NCBI RefSeq assembly: GCF_010389155.1 | Contig: NC_057769.1 | Span: 29,264,735 to 29,328,734 of the forward strand | Source of the DNA: Erigeron canadensis | Lineage: Eukaryota; Streptophyta; Magnoliopsida; Asterales; Asteraceae | Length of the DNA: 64,000 bases | Reading direction: 5' to 3' | In this document: positions 49,119-61,300 of the stretch, in pieces | How positions within the stretch are numbered: the stretch's first letter is position 1 | How the letters are laid out: each line of letters begins with the position of its first letter | The notes under the pieces: generated by a model | Told to the model about the DNA's origin: nothing | Database searches by the model: none | Seen by the model: only the letters and a program-made list of their open reading frames with translations | Position numbers and translations under genes: made by a program

Positions 49119-52100
49119 TAAACACAATATAATAAACAATAAAAAAGACGCGGGCTAAAGCATATATAAACATCTTTGCGCTCATATATTATCAAAATAT
49201 GAAATCTTAATTATATAGAGATAAGTTACAAATATAGATTTAAATATCAAAAGTATAACATTGATAAGAAAATTGGTTAGTAAAATATTAGATGAGTCTA
49301 GTTTATATTATATTAAAGTAAATTATATTCCACGTATGAGATTATTAAATACAAAGGAAAATAGAAAGAGACAAACTACAAAGATCGACAATATATTATC
49401 AATGTCTTTTAATTAGTTTTAATATTCAATAAATATTTATTGTACTTTGTAAAATATAAATAAATATTAAGTTATATCAAGTGGTTTGTGCATAATATTA
49501 AAAGTTAGAGGTCATGAGTTCTAATCTTGTATTTGACTTTTTTTTTATTTGTTATTTAAATATGATTAAAAAAACAAATGTCTACATAGGCAAATGATGA
49601 CGTGGCACATGAGTATTAAAAAATATATATTTAAATGTCATATAACTTAAAAAAACATTAAAATTATCAAAAAATGACACTTAAGCAAAAAACTTAGTTG
49701 ATACGAAAAGAAAAGTGTCACATAGGGAAAAACCTATCATCTCTTAGTTATTTAGAAAGATATATACAAATGAACATGACTATTTAAAAATATTTAAATT
49801 TAAGCATAATATATTCAATGTATTGTTGCAACCTGATATAAGATGCATAGATTATAAATCTATTGACGGAAATATTGCTCATTACCTTTTTCTTACTAAT
49901 GATATGATGTTAAAATGATGATTATAAAATATGATTACCGTTGTTCAATAGTTTTGCCCATCATATATATTAACTTTTATTTAATATTTTCGTAAAGATG
50001 ATAATAATTTTTTTAATTGTTACATTTTTAGTTAATTTTCGGCTTATTTGTATTTTAATTATAAAAATGACATGAAAAATTATGTTAGAAAAATAATAAA
50101 TTATAATAATAGAAGATATACATAACTAACACAAAAGCATATATAATATAAATTAATTTTTAATCCTTTTTATTCTTGTAAATTCATTGATATAAAATAA
50201 ATACATGAATATCCAAAATTTAAAATAAATATAATATTAAGGCACCTTTCAACTGTTATTCTATGACAATGTCAAAACGTAACGTTATGTATCTTATCAA
50301 AATATTTTAGTAAAAGATATATATACTTATATAAAATTATATTTAATAATTAACTATTAGTATTTGATAGTAATAAAATAATATAAAAGTAAAAATTTAA
50401 AAGACACATGTTGTCTAGATAAAAATCAAGCCAGATATCGAATAATAAAAACTATAATTCTATTTTAATATATCGGTGGATAGGGACTACGTAATTGTCG
50501 TACAAATCTTATCTTTATTAACAATTAACTATGTAGCTTGCTAATCACACCGTATATCAATCTATTAAGTCTCTTAATACACTGATTAACATTTAGTTGA
50601 TTAATTCTTTTTCTTTATTTTATCGGGTGATTTTTTCAAATGTCATGATCAAAATAAAGATTATTAAAATATATTTTTTTAATTAAATAACTCATTGGTC
50701 GATAGAGAGCTCTGTCACCTCAATACTTAGTAGGTGGAGAAATCACTAACCAAACCTTCCGAAAACACGACATTAAATTGGATAAAAACTATATCCCCTC
50801 TACAAGACTCTAATCTTCTTCATTGGAAGACTTTATTTATGAAGTTTTTTAAAATGTCTTTCTTATATCTTGAACTTAAGACCTTCAGCATATAAAGTTG
50901 GTGCTTAACCACTTAGTTATAATTAGAAATAAAAGAAAAAAAGCACACTAGCTAAATATAATAGTTAACAGAAGGGGCAAAATGACTACTGAGCATCCTT
51001 ATTAACTATACTTGATTATAAAATATATATTTATTTTTTATTTTAGTTCTGTTTCAATGTGTAATACAATAACTTTACTATTTTACTGCCAATGAGATAA
51101 AAACAATTTAATAAGAGCATAAATCATTTTCCCTTTATAACAGCTCAATAACTAATTAAGTTTCTTCATTGCATTAATTAATTATGGCGGTTAAAAGATC
51201 GGAGAGACAATTTCTCTATGAGGTCTTGAGTGAGGCCATCAAAGCAGGTGCGACGACTCTTTGCATTCCAGATACGGTTGGCTATAATTGGCCTCGTGAG
51301 TTCGGGCAACTAATTACTGACATAAAAGCTAACACCCTTGGTGTTGAGAATGTCATCATTGCTACTCACTGCCATAATGATCTTGGACTTGCTACTGCAA
51401 ATACTTTGGAGGTATATATACAATTGTCACATTGTTAATAAATTTGTGTTAATATATAGGGGATGTAAATATGAGGCTGTTAGGTTTTTAAACTTAAATG
51501 TCGGACCTTTACATATTAATTTTTTAAATCATAAAAATCATCAGGGCTCAGATATTTATTCATTAAACAATAAATAATAAAGTATTAGTATGTAAGGGGT
51601 CTACACCTAAGCTTATGTGTCGGACAACTTTATATTCCCTTTTCCCTGATATATATGCTAACATATAAATTTATATGGATGGATTAATCCAGGGGGCTTA
51701 TTCGGGTGCAAGGCAGTTGGAAGTAACGATAAACGGAATTGGAGAAAGAGCTGGCAATGCTTCTTTAGAAGAGGTATAGGGGTTTATTGTTCTTGATATA
51801 TAGATGGATATTTATGGATGTTGAATTTCATGAGGTACACAAAGTTGCTTTTGTTGATAATGTAGGTGGTAATGAGTATAAAAAGCAAAGGAGAATTATT
51901 GGGTGGCCTATATACAAATATTAATACAAAACATATAGTCAAGACTAGCAAGATGGTAAGTAATTATATATACTTGTCAAATCCTTAATTTCTTCTATAT
52001 ATATATAGTTTCATTATAATAATTTAGTCTAATTTTGAGCTAGTAATTAAATTTGTGAATGTGTGTAAATTATATCTAGGTTGAAGAGTATAGTGGAATG

Positions 52101-52891
52101 CGGGTTCAACCACATAAGCCGATTGTTGGTGATAATGCTTTTGCTCATGAAAGTGGAATCCATCAAGTAATTGGTCTTCTTTAACTAATTATATACATGA
52201 TTAATTGCTTACTTGCTTATTAGGAGTATTTGTTTGTGGTTAATAATTTTTATCGGCATTTTATATATATATATATATTGTGCTTTATGTATCGTAGGAT
52301 GGTGTCCTAAAGAACAAAACCACATATGAAATCATGTCTCCAGAAGATATCGGGCTTCACCGAACTAATGAATGTGGACTTACCCTTGGAAAACTTAGGT
52401 ATATACGATACAATAAAAACTAAATATCTATGGTTTACTTTATATGGCATGTATTCGTTAAATGAATGTCGTCTACATCGGCTTTATTTGAACATCATTT
52501 GATGGTTATAATCTATCTAATCTAATCTTGATATAAATCTTGTTGAGCAGTGGACGACATGCTTTGAAAGCTAAACTTTTTGAGGTAAAATGCTAATTAA
52601 TTAAACTCACTGATTTTTACATGAAGTAATAATTAGGGACACCTTTATTTGAACATTTGTTTTAATTATCAGCTTGGTTACAACTATGATGGAAAGGAAC
52701 TTAATGACCTTTTTTGGCGCTTTAAATCTGTGGCTGAAATGAAAAAGGTATGTAACAAAAACTATATATTGTTAATTGTTTCATGGTAGCTATACTTTTG
52801 CTTGTTTTGTTCATACTCTAATTGAGAAGTGTTTGTCCTATACATATAGGTTATAACCGATGATGATCTTATAGCATTGATATCAAACTAA
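47968..52891 (+). CDS. IPMS-like synthase lacking the leucine regulatory domain
   Basis: Nine exons: 47968-48617, 51198-51411, 51693-51773, 51866-51955, 52080-52166, 52298-52398, 52551-52584, 52673-52747 and 52850-52891. All sites are GT-AG, phases agree, and there is no internal stop: 457 residues. A Ser/Thr-rich N-terminus (about 60 residues, plastid transit-like) precedes the HMGL-like TIM barrel: [17 protein letters not shown] (70-86), [14 protein letters not shown] (274-281), [22 protein letters not shown], and the subdomain linker [12 protein letters not shown]. It ends [13 protein letters not shown] and TAA, where the neighbour continues into the C-terminal LeuA dimer domain. IPMS condenses acetyl-CoA with 2-oxoisovalerate in plastidial leucine synthesis and is inhibited by leucine through that domain. 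This copy should be leucine-insensitive if active. Methylthioalkylmalate synthase-like or short-acyl elongation roles are possible; the substrate is unknown. Confidence 0.9.
48618..51197 (+). other. Intron 1 of the truncated IPMS gene
   Basis: 2580 bases, very AT-rich. It holds an (AT)n run at about 49086-49108, a tRNA-like SINE head near 49474-49560 (AAGTGGTTTGTGC, GAGTTCTAATC) and the SINE-like copy 2. No gene. Confidence 0.7.
50684..50935 (-). mobile_element. tRNA-derived SINE-like copy 2
   Basis: On the minus strand it starts TAAGTGGTTAAGC (A-box-like), then AAGTTCAAGAT (B-box-like), then a tRNA-unrelated body shared with 44195-44425. It lies inside intron 1 of the truncated IPMS gene, antisense. 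Confidence 0.55.
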
Positions 52892-55343
52892 CTATGTTGT
52901 CTTCCACAAGCAAGTGTGTACTGTAATCCGAGTTATCAATATATATGAGTGATTTATTATTATTTTTAATATATGTAAGAGAGCTGTTATAGCAAAATCT
53001 ATATGTATATCGAATTGTTCATTCTTGTACGATCTAGCTAGCTTGATGTTTTATTTAGAGACCGCTTTAGATATTATAACATCTTGGTTAGATTGGATTT
53101 GTAAACTATCTGTTTCTATAAGAAAAACGGAATTTTGAGATACAAGTCTTTTACGACTACTCAATGTTGTCACCCAAAACGACATAAAAGAAGTTGTTTT
53201 CGGAATTTAAAAGTTAAATTCAACTTTTGCAACCCATTGTCATCGCTAAAGGTTTTTTTTTTTAAAGTTTATTTTTCATAATCATTAAATGATATGAATA
53301 AAGACATGATAACATATCTGATGATCTTAAAATTTTAAAAGTTTAAGAATGGAGAATTGGAGATTGTTCAATTTTGAATAAACATATGGCCAAATTCCTA
53401 ATTAACCTTTTGTCTCGACTACTTCAAAGTTCAAACGAAACAACAAAACCAAAAGGTTTGTAACTTTGTCTCGTTTCCAAAAAGAAGAAAACAGAAAGAG
53501 GGCCTTTACTTTATTTAGTCTTTTGCGGCCCAAGCGACTTAAAATATGTTTTTATTTTTGACAATGTTTCATAAAGCCCAAAAACAAAGGTCTTCAGTGT
53601 TGATTTTTAAGTGTCGACAGTTGACCCTTTCGGCGTTTCCTTTTGTATTGTCAAAATTTAAATGAAAACCAAAAAACTTTCTTAATTACATCGTGATTTT
53701 TAGGTTTAGAGTATTTTTCTTTTCTTAAAAGTAAATGGAAAATATAATGATGAAAAGGTAATGAAAAAATAAAAATAAAATTGGTTTATAAACCACTAAA
53801 GAATAAATGTGTACATAATGTTACGATAACTTTTGATCAAACCTAAGCATTAGTTGATAGTAAAAGATTACTATATGATTCATAAAGTCACGTCACTTCG
53901 AAAAAATGATATAGTTATTGCTTTTACAATGAAAGAGGCCACAATCTAACACTAAAATTATAAATATACACATATTTTTGATATGCCATTTAAATCTATA
54001 GTTAAAAGGGAACTCTTAATAATCCTCTTAATGCAACTATCACTTCCCAAATATAATTCACTAATTCTCTCTTAGTCTTATCTTTTGATTATTTTATATT
54101 TCATGATCATATTATTATAAGGATTTTTAGAGAATTAATCATTTAGATTTTTTGATATACCTATTATAATAAAAAGCTTTATGTATTTGTAACTTATACA
54201 TTTTAAAATTAACCGTTGGATTGTCTCTTTTTACACGATGTAAAATTAAATTTACAAACTTTTGGTAACAATTAAAAGAAATTGAGAAGTATATTACATG
54301 GGTATACCTCTTAATGAAATTTGATCAACATTATATATATTCTAAAAATCCATATGCAATGTAGAACTCTTTAAGCTTAATGTACAACCCCTTTTAACTT
54401 TTAACAACTCCAATTCAAGAAGACTGATTTCGCTGTTGGTCCAACCAAGAAAGATATGTGAATTTTTTATTTTACACCATAAACTTTTAACATTTTCAAT
54501 TTTAAGGCTTTAACATCACTTTGGTCTCTTTTCATTTGCACCCTCTAAAGTTATGATCTCAAACTTTTGCCTCATATCAAAGTTTTTGTTTTGAAACTTT
54601 TGACACAAAACTTTTGGGTTCTCATAAAACCAAACAACTTTTACACATTTGCAGTTTTACCTTTAAACATCTGGTTTTAATGATATTTTTTCGTTCCGCT
54701 ATATATAATGGTATTTAATATATAATAATTTAAATCATTGTTACGCATTACGTTAATTTAACATTTAAAGTAAGAAATTTTATTACATCACCGTCGTCAT
54801 AATGTCATTATTTGCATTAACATAGTTAATTTGTGTGTGTGTGTGTATGTTTTTGTTCTTTAATACATCTTACGATTCATATTGTTTTTATATGTTTTAT
54901 TTCTTTATTTATGTATATAGCAACGATTACACGTTCTGTTTGTTGATTATTTAATCATGTTTATATCCAACACTTAAAAACCATGTCACGAAGCAACGCG
55001 AAGACAAATTTACTAGTTCCTAATTATATTTCAACATTTTGAAACAGTGACATCATAATTTCAAACCTTATCATATACTATCATACCGTCGTACACCCAC
55101 TAAATCATCAAATTACTAAATTCAAAGTCAGTATTAGATAATTAATTAATTACGTCTCAACTTTTTGAAATTATATGTATTTATTTATTTAAGTACTATA
55201 TTCCAGTATACTACTAATTACTAAACTTCTATATCAGCCAAATATTTTTGACTTAACCCCTCATCTTTCACACCCAAAAAACAAACGCAAAAAAAAACAA
55301 AAAAAAAACATACATACACACTCTGTATCTATAGTCTATACCC
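52892..55343. other. Spacer between the two IPMS genes
   Basis: About 30 bases after the stop of the first gene still resemble the next codons of the full-length copy, then similarity ends. A Helitron-like 3' end (hairpin remnant, then TTTACTAG|T at 55016) lies 330 bases before the second gene. No other gene. Confidence 0.5.
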
Positions 55344-58300
55344 ATGGCAACGGCGACGGCTACGACGGCGACGGCGACGGCGTATCTCCCCCACCACCAA
55401 TCCTTTCTTCCACCGTCAACCACAACCACCACCATCTTTTTTCACAAACCCACATCCCAAAAACCCTTCAAAACCCTCTGCACATCCCGTCCAGAATACA
55501 TCCCACACCACATTTCAAACCCAAAATACGTACGGATATTCGACACCACTCTCCGCGACGGCGAACAGTCTCCGGGAGCCACCATGACCACCAAAGAAAA
55601 ACTCGACATTGCTAGACAGTTAGCTAAACTGGGTGTTGATATAATCGAAGCAGGTTTTCCTGCTTCTTCGGAAGCCGATTTAGAAGCTGTTAAACTTATA
55701 GCTAAAGAAGTTGGAAATCATAAAAATGGTGAGAATTCGGAAAATGGGTATTTGCCAGTTATTTGTGGGTTGGCTAGATGTAATAAGAATGACATTGATA
55801 AGGCTTGGGAAGCGGTGAAATATGCGAAATATCCGCGGATACATACGTTTATCGCGACGAGTGAGATACATATGGTTTATAAGCTGAAAATGAGTAAAGA
55901 GGAAGTTGTTGAGAAAGCTAGGAGTATGGTGGCTTATGCTAGAAGTTTGGGGTGTAATGATGTTGAGTTTAGTCCTGAAGATGCTGGAAGGTATCTATAT
56001 GTATATATATATATATATATATAGAGTACTGTATTTATTATGCATGTTGTATTTGATGGGGTTTGATTTTTGTGAATTAGTATTGTTATGGTTTAAGGAT
56101 CTTTTTGTGCAATGTGGATGTTGTGTAATGGATTAATCTTTACTGTTGACCTTAAAGACAATCGACCTACGACAATGTTCGATTTACTGAAAATTGTGGG
56201 TATTTAATAAAAAGATAGGTTCTTGTATAGGGTGCTGCGTTATGGGTTAATATTTATATGTATCTTTCATACAGCATGATTAGTGCTAATTTATGTTTTG
56301 ATGGGTTCTGTTTTTTGTTTAAGTTTGTTTGTGATTTAAGGGCTTTAGTTTGAAGTATTGTAGAGTGTTAAAGGGTGTGCTGCACACTGCACTGATGCGT
56401 GGTTGTTTGGAAATGAGGTGATGGCGTTAATGTGTTTGGGGATTGAGGTTTCAAGTGAATTATGTGTTTTAGGATGCCAAGTATATGGTTTATTGGTGTT
56501 TATTTTAACATTGTGATCATTTGTATTTGTAATAAAGTTTATTGCTTACTAAATGCTTATTATGGAGGCTAATATGTATAAGATAGTGCTCTTTTGGGTA
56601 ACCAAACCCTCGACAATATCAGAACTGTATCGAAGTCAGCTTTTATCAAAACAACCAAGAGCCAGTATTGTCCAGGTCCTTAAGCTCTTTGACTAAAAGA
56701 TGGTGTGATGTCATAAAAACCTTTGAGCCTGTTTTCATTCTTTCTCTGCAACTTTTGCTTCCCCAAATTTGTCAATTAACTTCATCATCTCTGAATCAGA
56801 GTTCAAACCCAAAATTGCAGAACTTATACTGTCTCTAAAGTCCTTGCTATAACTAACTCCACTTATCTTTTTTCTCATGTGAAATGACATTTGTGTCTTA
56901 TATTAACCTGCCTTGGCAGCCTTAGGCTCATCTCTGGCTATAGTAATTGCATCTTCCGGCCGTGGTTTCTCAAGTGCTTCAGCTATGTTTTAACTGCCAG
57001 CTGAACCTTTCACTAATCAGAAAGGCTCAGGATATAGGAATGATATTAAGTTAATTTTTAGACGGACCCGTCACTTGTTTTTTTGCGAAGTTATTCGAAG
57101 CATTCACATCGGCACTACCACTTTGGGGCTTGCTCGGGTTTGTGGCTGCCAGAGGGGCGAGGAACAGAACAAAGCGCACAGTTTATCCTGTTCAACTCTT
57201 ATCTCCATTACTGATCACCATCTCAGATTTGAGATTCCTTGGCATCTGATGTGCTCTCTTATAAGCCTTAAGGTGTGACTCCACCCTCATAACACATCCA
57301 CCACAGCTCGTTTGGCTAGCCTAAGAGTGTTTTTAGGCTCACCAAGCTTCCCCGGTTCATTTAACATATGCGATACGCCCATATTGTGCACCTCTAGATT
57401 TCTTTTGTATACATTTTCTGCTTTAACATAGTTTTGTTGCATAAGTTCCCATCCCGAATTCCCATGTAGCCGAGTAACCTCCTCTTCAACAGAAACTTCA
57501 AATTGCTTCCATTGGGATCGTTCCGCTTTGTTTGCCTCCCGTTAAAGGGTTTGTTAGATTAAGGACAACTTGTGCCTTGGCAGTCTTTATTGCTAATTCT
57601 ATCTTCCACATCTCTTTCAGATATCCAAAAGGAGGTTCATGAGCCTAATCTGAGCATCTTCATCTCATCAAGTTAATTTTTTTCATGGCTTCATAACGAT
57701 CGCTGTATCTTTCAAAGGAATATTAATTCTATCTCCTATAAATAGCCGCCTAAATAACGATATTGTCCTCTCCAGTTTTTGGACTTAACAGAAGGAGGAT
57801 CACCGATTGGGACCTTGTGGTCACATGAAAAGACACGGACCTATTCAACTTCAAAGTGGATAATTCAGTCCCAGTTGAATATAAAGTTAAACAACTCGAA
57901 GTGACTTCTCAATCTCAAACTACTGAAGGGTTTGGCTGGTGTCAAGTAGCAATATGGGTCTAAACCCTGGTGGTGCATTTCCACATATCTTGTTTGGATT
58001 GATTGCTTAAAGGGTTTTTTCATAACAGATAGAAAGTTTATATGAAGATATATGGATTAAATGAGGGATATCTGCATTAATGTTGTTGGAAGGTACATTA
58101 TTATAGATTGCATGCCGTTCTTCGCATTTATAGTCTTAAGAAATTCATGATTTGACCCCTATTTATTTTTTATTGAGTCTCTAGATTACTGTTTTTAGGA
58201 TTAGGGTTTGCCCTGTGCATTTTGGATGTAATGTTATAAAATAAGTTTATGGTTTTGCAATGCTATGTGTTTACCATAAGAAGATGTTTAGATAGCATTT

Positions 58301-61300
58301 CATAACTGTTTGCTGCTCTGAAATGTGCTAGATAGTCAACATGATATTCTTAGGGTGTGTTTGAGATTGTGTTATGAAACATTATGCTTTTTGCATTCTC
58401 TATTCACTTAATCTGTTCCAGCCCCCAAAAACCTCTTTGAAAGACTATTTGATTATGGAATCTTGTGTTTAACCCGTCATCCATGTTCCCCTTTGTTGCA
58501 AACAAACTGTGGGGTTTGCAAAAATGCCAAACAAAGTTTTAGAACCTGCATTAATGAGCCAAAATGGTCAATTTTTTTTTTTTAACAATGGTATTTTTTA
58601 AAGATTTCTTTCTGTATGTTTTCGAGAATAGTATCATGACTCGAGAAATTATTACTCGTTTGCTTATTTGTGTGAATATGCGCTACCCATAAGCTGTAGT
58701 TTTGATTTGTGTTATGTTATGTTTATTAACAGATCAGACAGGGAATTTTTATATGAGATATTGGGTGAGGTAATTAAAGCAGGTGCAACAACTCTCAACA
58801 TTCCTGATACTGTCGGGTATAACTGGCCTCGGGAATTCGGTCAGCTTATTGCGGACATAAAAGCCAATACCCCTGGCGTTGAGAATGTCATCATTTCTAC
58901 CCATTGCCAGAATGATTTAGGACTTTCCACGGCGAACACTTTAGAGGTAGGCGTATACCATTTTTATGTTATAGTATGTGTTTTACTCGTGTGCTGACAT
59001 CTGTGAATTTCAGGGAGCTTATAATGGTGCAAGGCAATTAGAAGTAACAATAAATGGAATTGGAGAGAGAGCTGGTAATGCTTCTTTAGAAGAGGTAACT
59101 GCAATGTTTATTTGTTTTTCGCTTAATAATCTATCCAAATTGATGCTTATAAATTGTTCTATCTGTTGAAAATAGGTAGTAATGACCTTAAAATGCAAAG
59201 GAGAGTTATTGGGTGGCCTTTACACTGGCATCAATACAAGACATATTGTAATGGCTAGCAAGATGGTATGTATCAAAGGTTTTTCCTTTCTATCCTAGTA
59301 ACTGTTACAACCTTTACACTCTCAGCACATTTTGGATATTGTTTCATAGGTGGAAGAATACAGTGGATTACAGGTGCAGCCTCACAAGGCAATTGTTGGT
59401 GCTAATGCTTTTGCCCATGAAAGTGGAATTCATCAGGATGGAATGCTAAAGAACAAAAGCACATATGAAATTATGTCTCCTGAAGATATTGGACTCTATC
59501 GATCAAATGAATCGGGACTTACTCTTGGTAAACTCAGGTAAGCTGATTTACAGCTGGTTACTTTAAGTTATCATGTCTAATATATATGTTATAATTGTGT
59601 TTATTGAGTTCCTAAAATTTATAGTCTAATGATTTTAAAAATTTTGCACAGTGGGCGTCATGCTTTGAAAGCAAAACTTTTCGAGGTATAGTGCAGTCTT
59701 GAAGTCACTCATTTGTAAATGAAGTTACTGGTACCTTTGTCGTTATTCATTAAACATATATTATTTTTTCTCTGCAGCTTGGTTATGACATTGACGGGAA
59801 GGAACTAAACGATTTGTTTTGGCGCTTTAAATCTGTTGCTGAAATGAAAAAGGTTATAACTGATGATGATTTAGTAGCATTGGTTTCGGATGAGGTTTTC
59901 CAGCCACAAGTTGTATGGAAATTTGGAGATGTACAGGCATGTATAGGTCTTTATTTGCATATGTATCCCTCTTTACTACTTAAAGTAGTTGAAACTAATT
60001 GAAGTTTACAGGTTACATGTGGGACGTTAGGTCTTTCTACAGCAACAGTTAAATTAATAGATAGTGATGGGAAAGAACATATTGCCTGTTCTACTGGAAC
60101 AGGACCGGTTGATGCTGCTTATAAGGCGGTTGATCTTATTGTGAAGGTATAAATAATGAATTTCAATTAGGGATTGTTTGGATTTGCACTATTGGATAGG
60201 TTATCAGATTATTGTGAATTCAACTTGCATGATACGGATTTGTTTGCACTATCGGATTTGGTTGTATACTTCATTCTGATAAATTTTCTTACAGGTTCCT
60301 GTAAAACTGCTAGAGTACTCGATGTCTGCAGTTACATCAGGGATTGATGCGATAGCCAGCACTCGCGTTGTAATTGATCCAGAAAATGACCACACCTCAA
60401 CTCATTATTCTGGAGATAAATATGTTCGGACATATAGGTATGTATGCTTATTTGTACTAAAGTAGTGCAGATGTATAATATAGGTATATACAAATGGTTT
60501 ATTCGTCTTATCTCGCTAATCTTTCAAATTGTCAAGCGGGGGTCATAAGATTCCAAAGTTGTCTTGTGTTTAAATGCATAAAAGAAATTTTGTTTACCCC
60601 GAGTATCCCACCCAGTCATTACCCCTAATTGCTGTATAAAACTTCTGTAGTTGGTCAACAATTTCATTTTATGGGACCCACTTATCTTGATATTAATAAA
60701 AGACAATTTAAGTTTTTAGTTGACCGATTAAAAGCTTAGTTAACCTAAAGTAAACATTCCTATATTAAAATTTTCAACAATTTAGCTTATAAACTAGGGA
60801 TGGTTTTCGGTACCGTATGGTACTGAATCGATTGGTACAGGAACCGGCTTTTATCAAAAGTAGGAACCGAATACCGTAACGAAATTACGGTACAGGTACC
60901 GGTTCAGTACCGGTATATTTGGTTCCAACAGTACTTAGAACTGGTTCACATATTTGATAAGTGGTATTGGAGAAGACAATAAAAGTCATAAGCTTAGTAT
61001 TGCATTACAAAAACAACTTAGGATTCTGGCACCTAATGTCATGACTATACTTGATTTACTTAAAATTGGACTTGCCTATTAAAAAAAATCTCTTTCAATT
61101 CTTAAATGTCTCAATTTACCGAAGATTGGACTTTCTGTTTGAAGTATATCTACAGCTTATCTATACTCTTTTATAAAAGTTATCACACCCCCATTTTTAG
61201 AAATAGTTACACAATAGTTACATACGGAATTACTAAATTACCCTTAGTAAACACCCACTATGGAAGAGTTTTTATGAAATACCAAATTTGCTCTTAATGA

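Noticed and set aside
47968..52891. Truncated IPMS as a simple pseudogene
   Set aside because: Nine exons keep frame and splice sites with no other lesion; decay would be expected to leave more.
53100..55000. Hidden regulatory-domain exons downstream of the truncated IPMS
   Set aside because: Read in all frames for the [19 protein letters not shown] and LLEYSM motifs; none found before the second gene.
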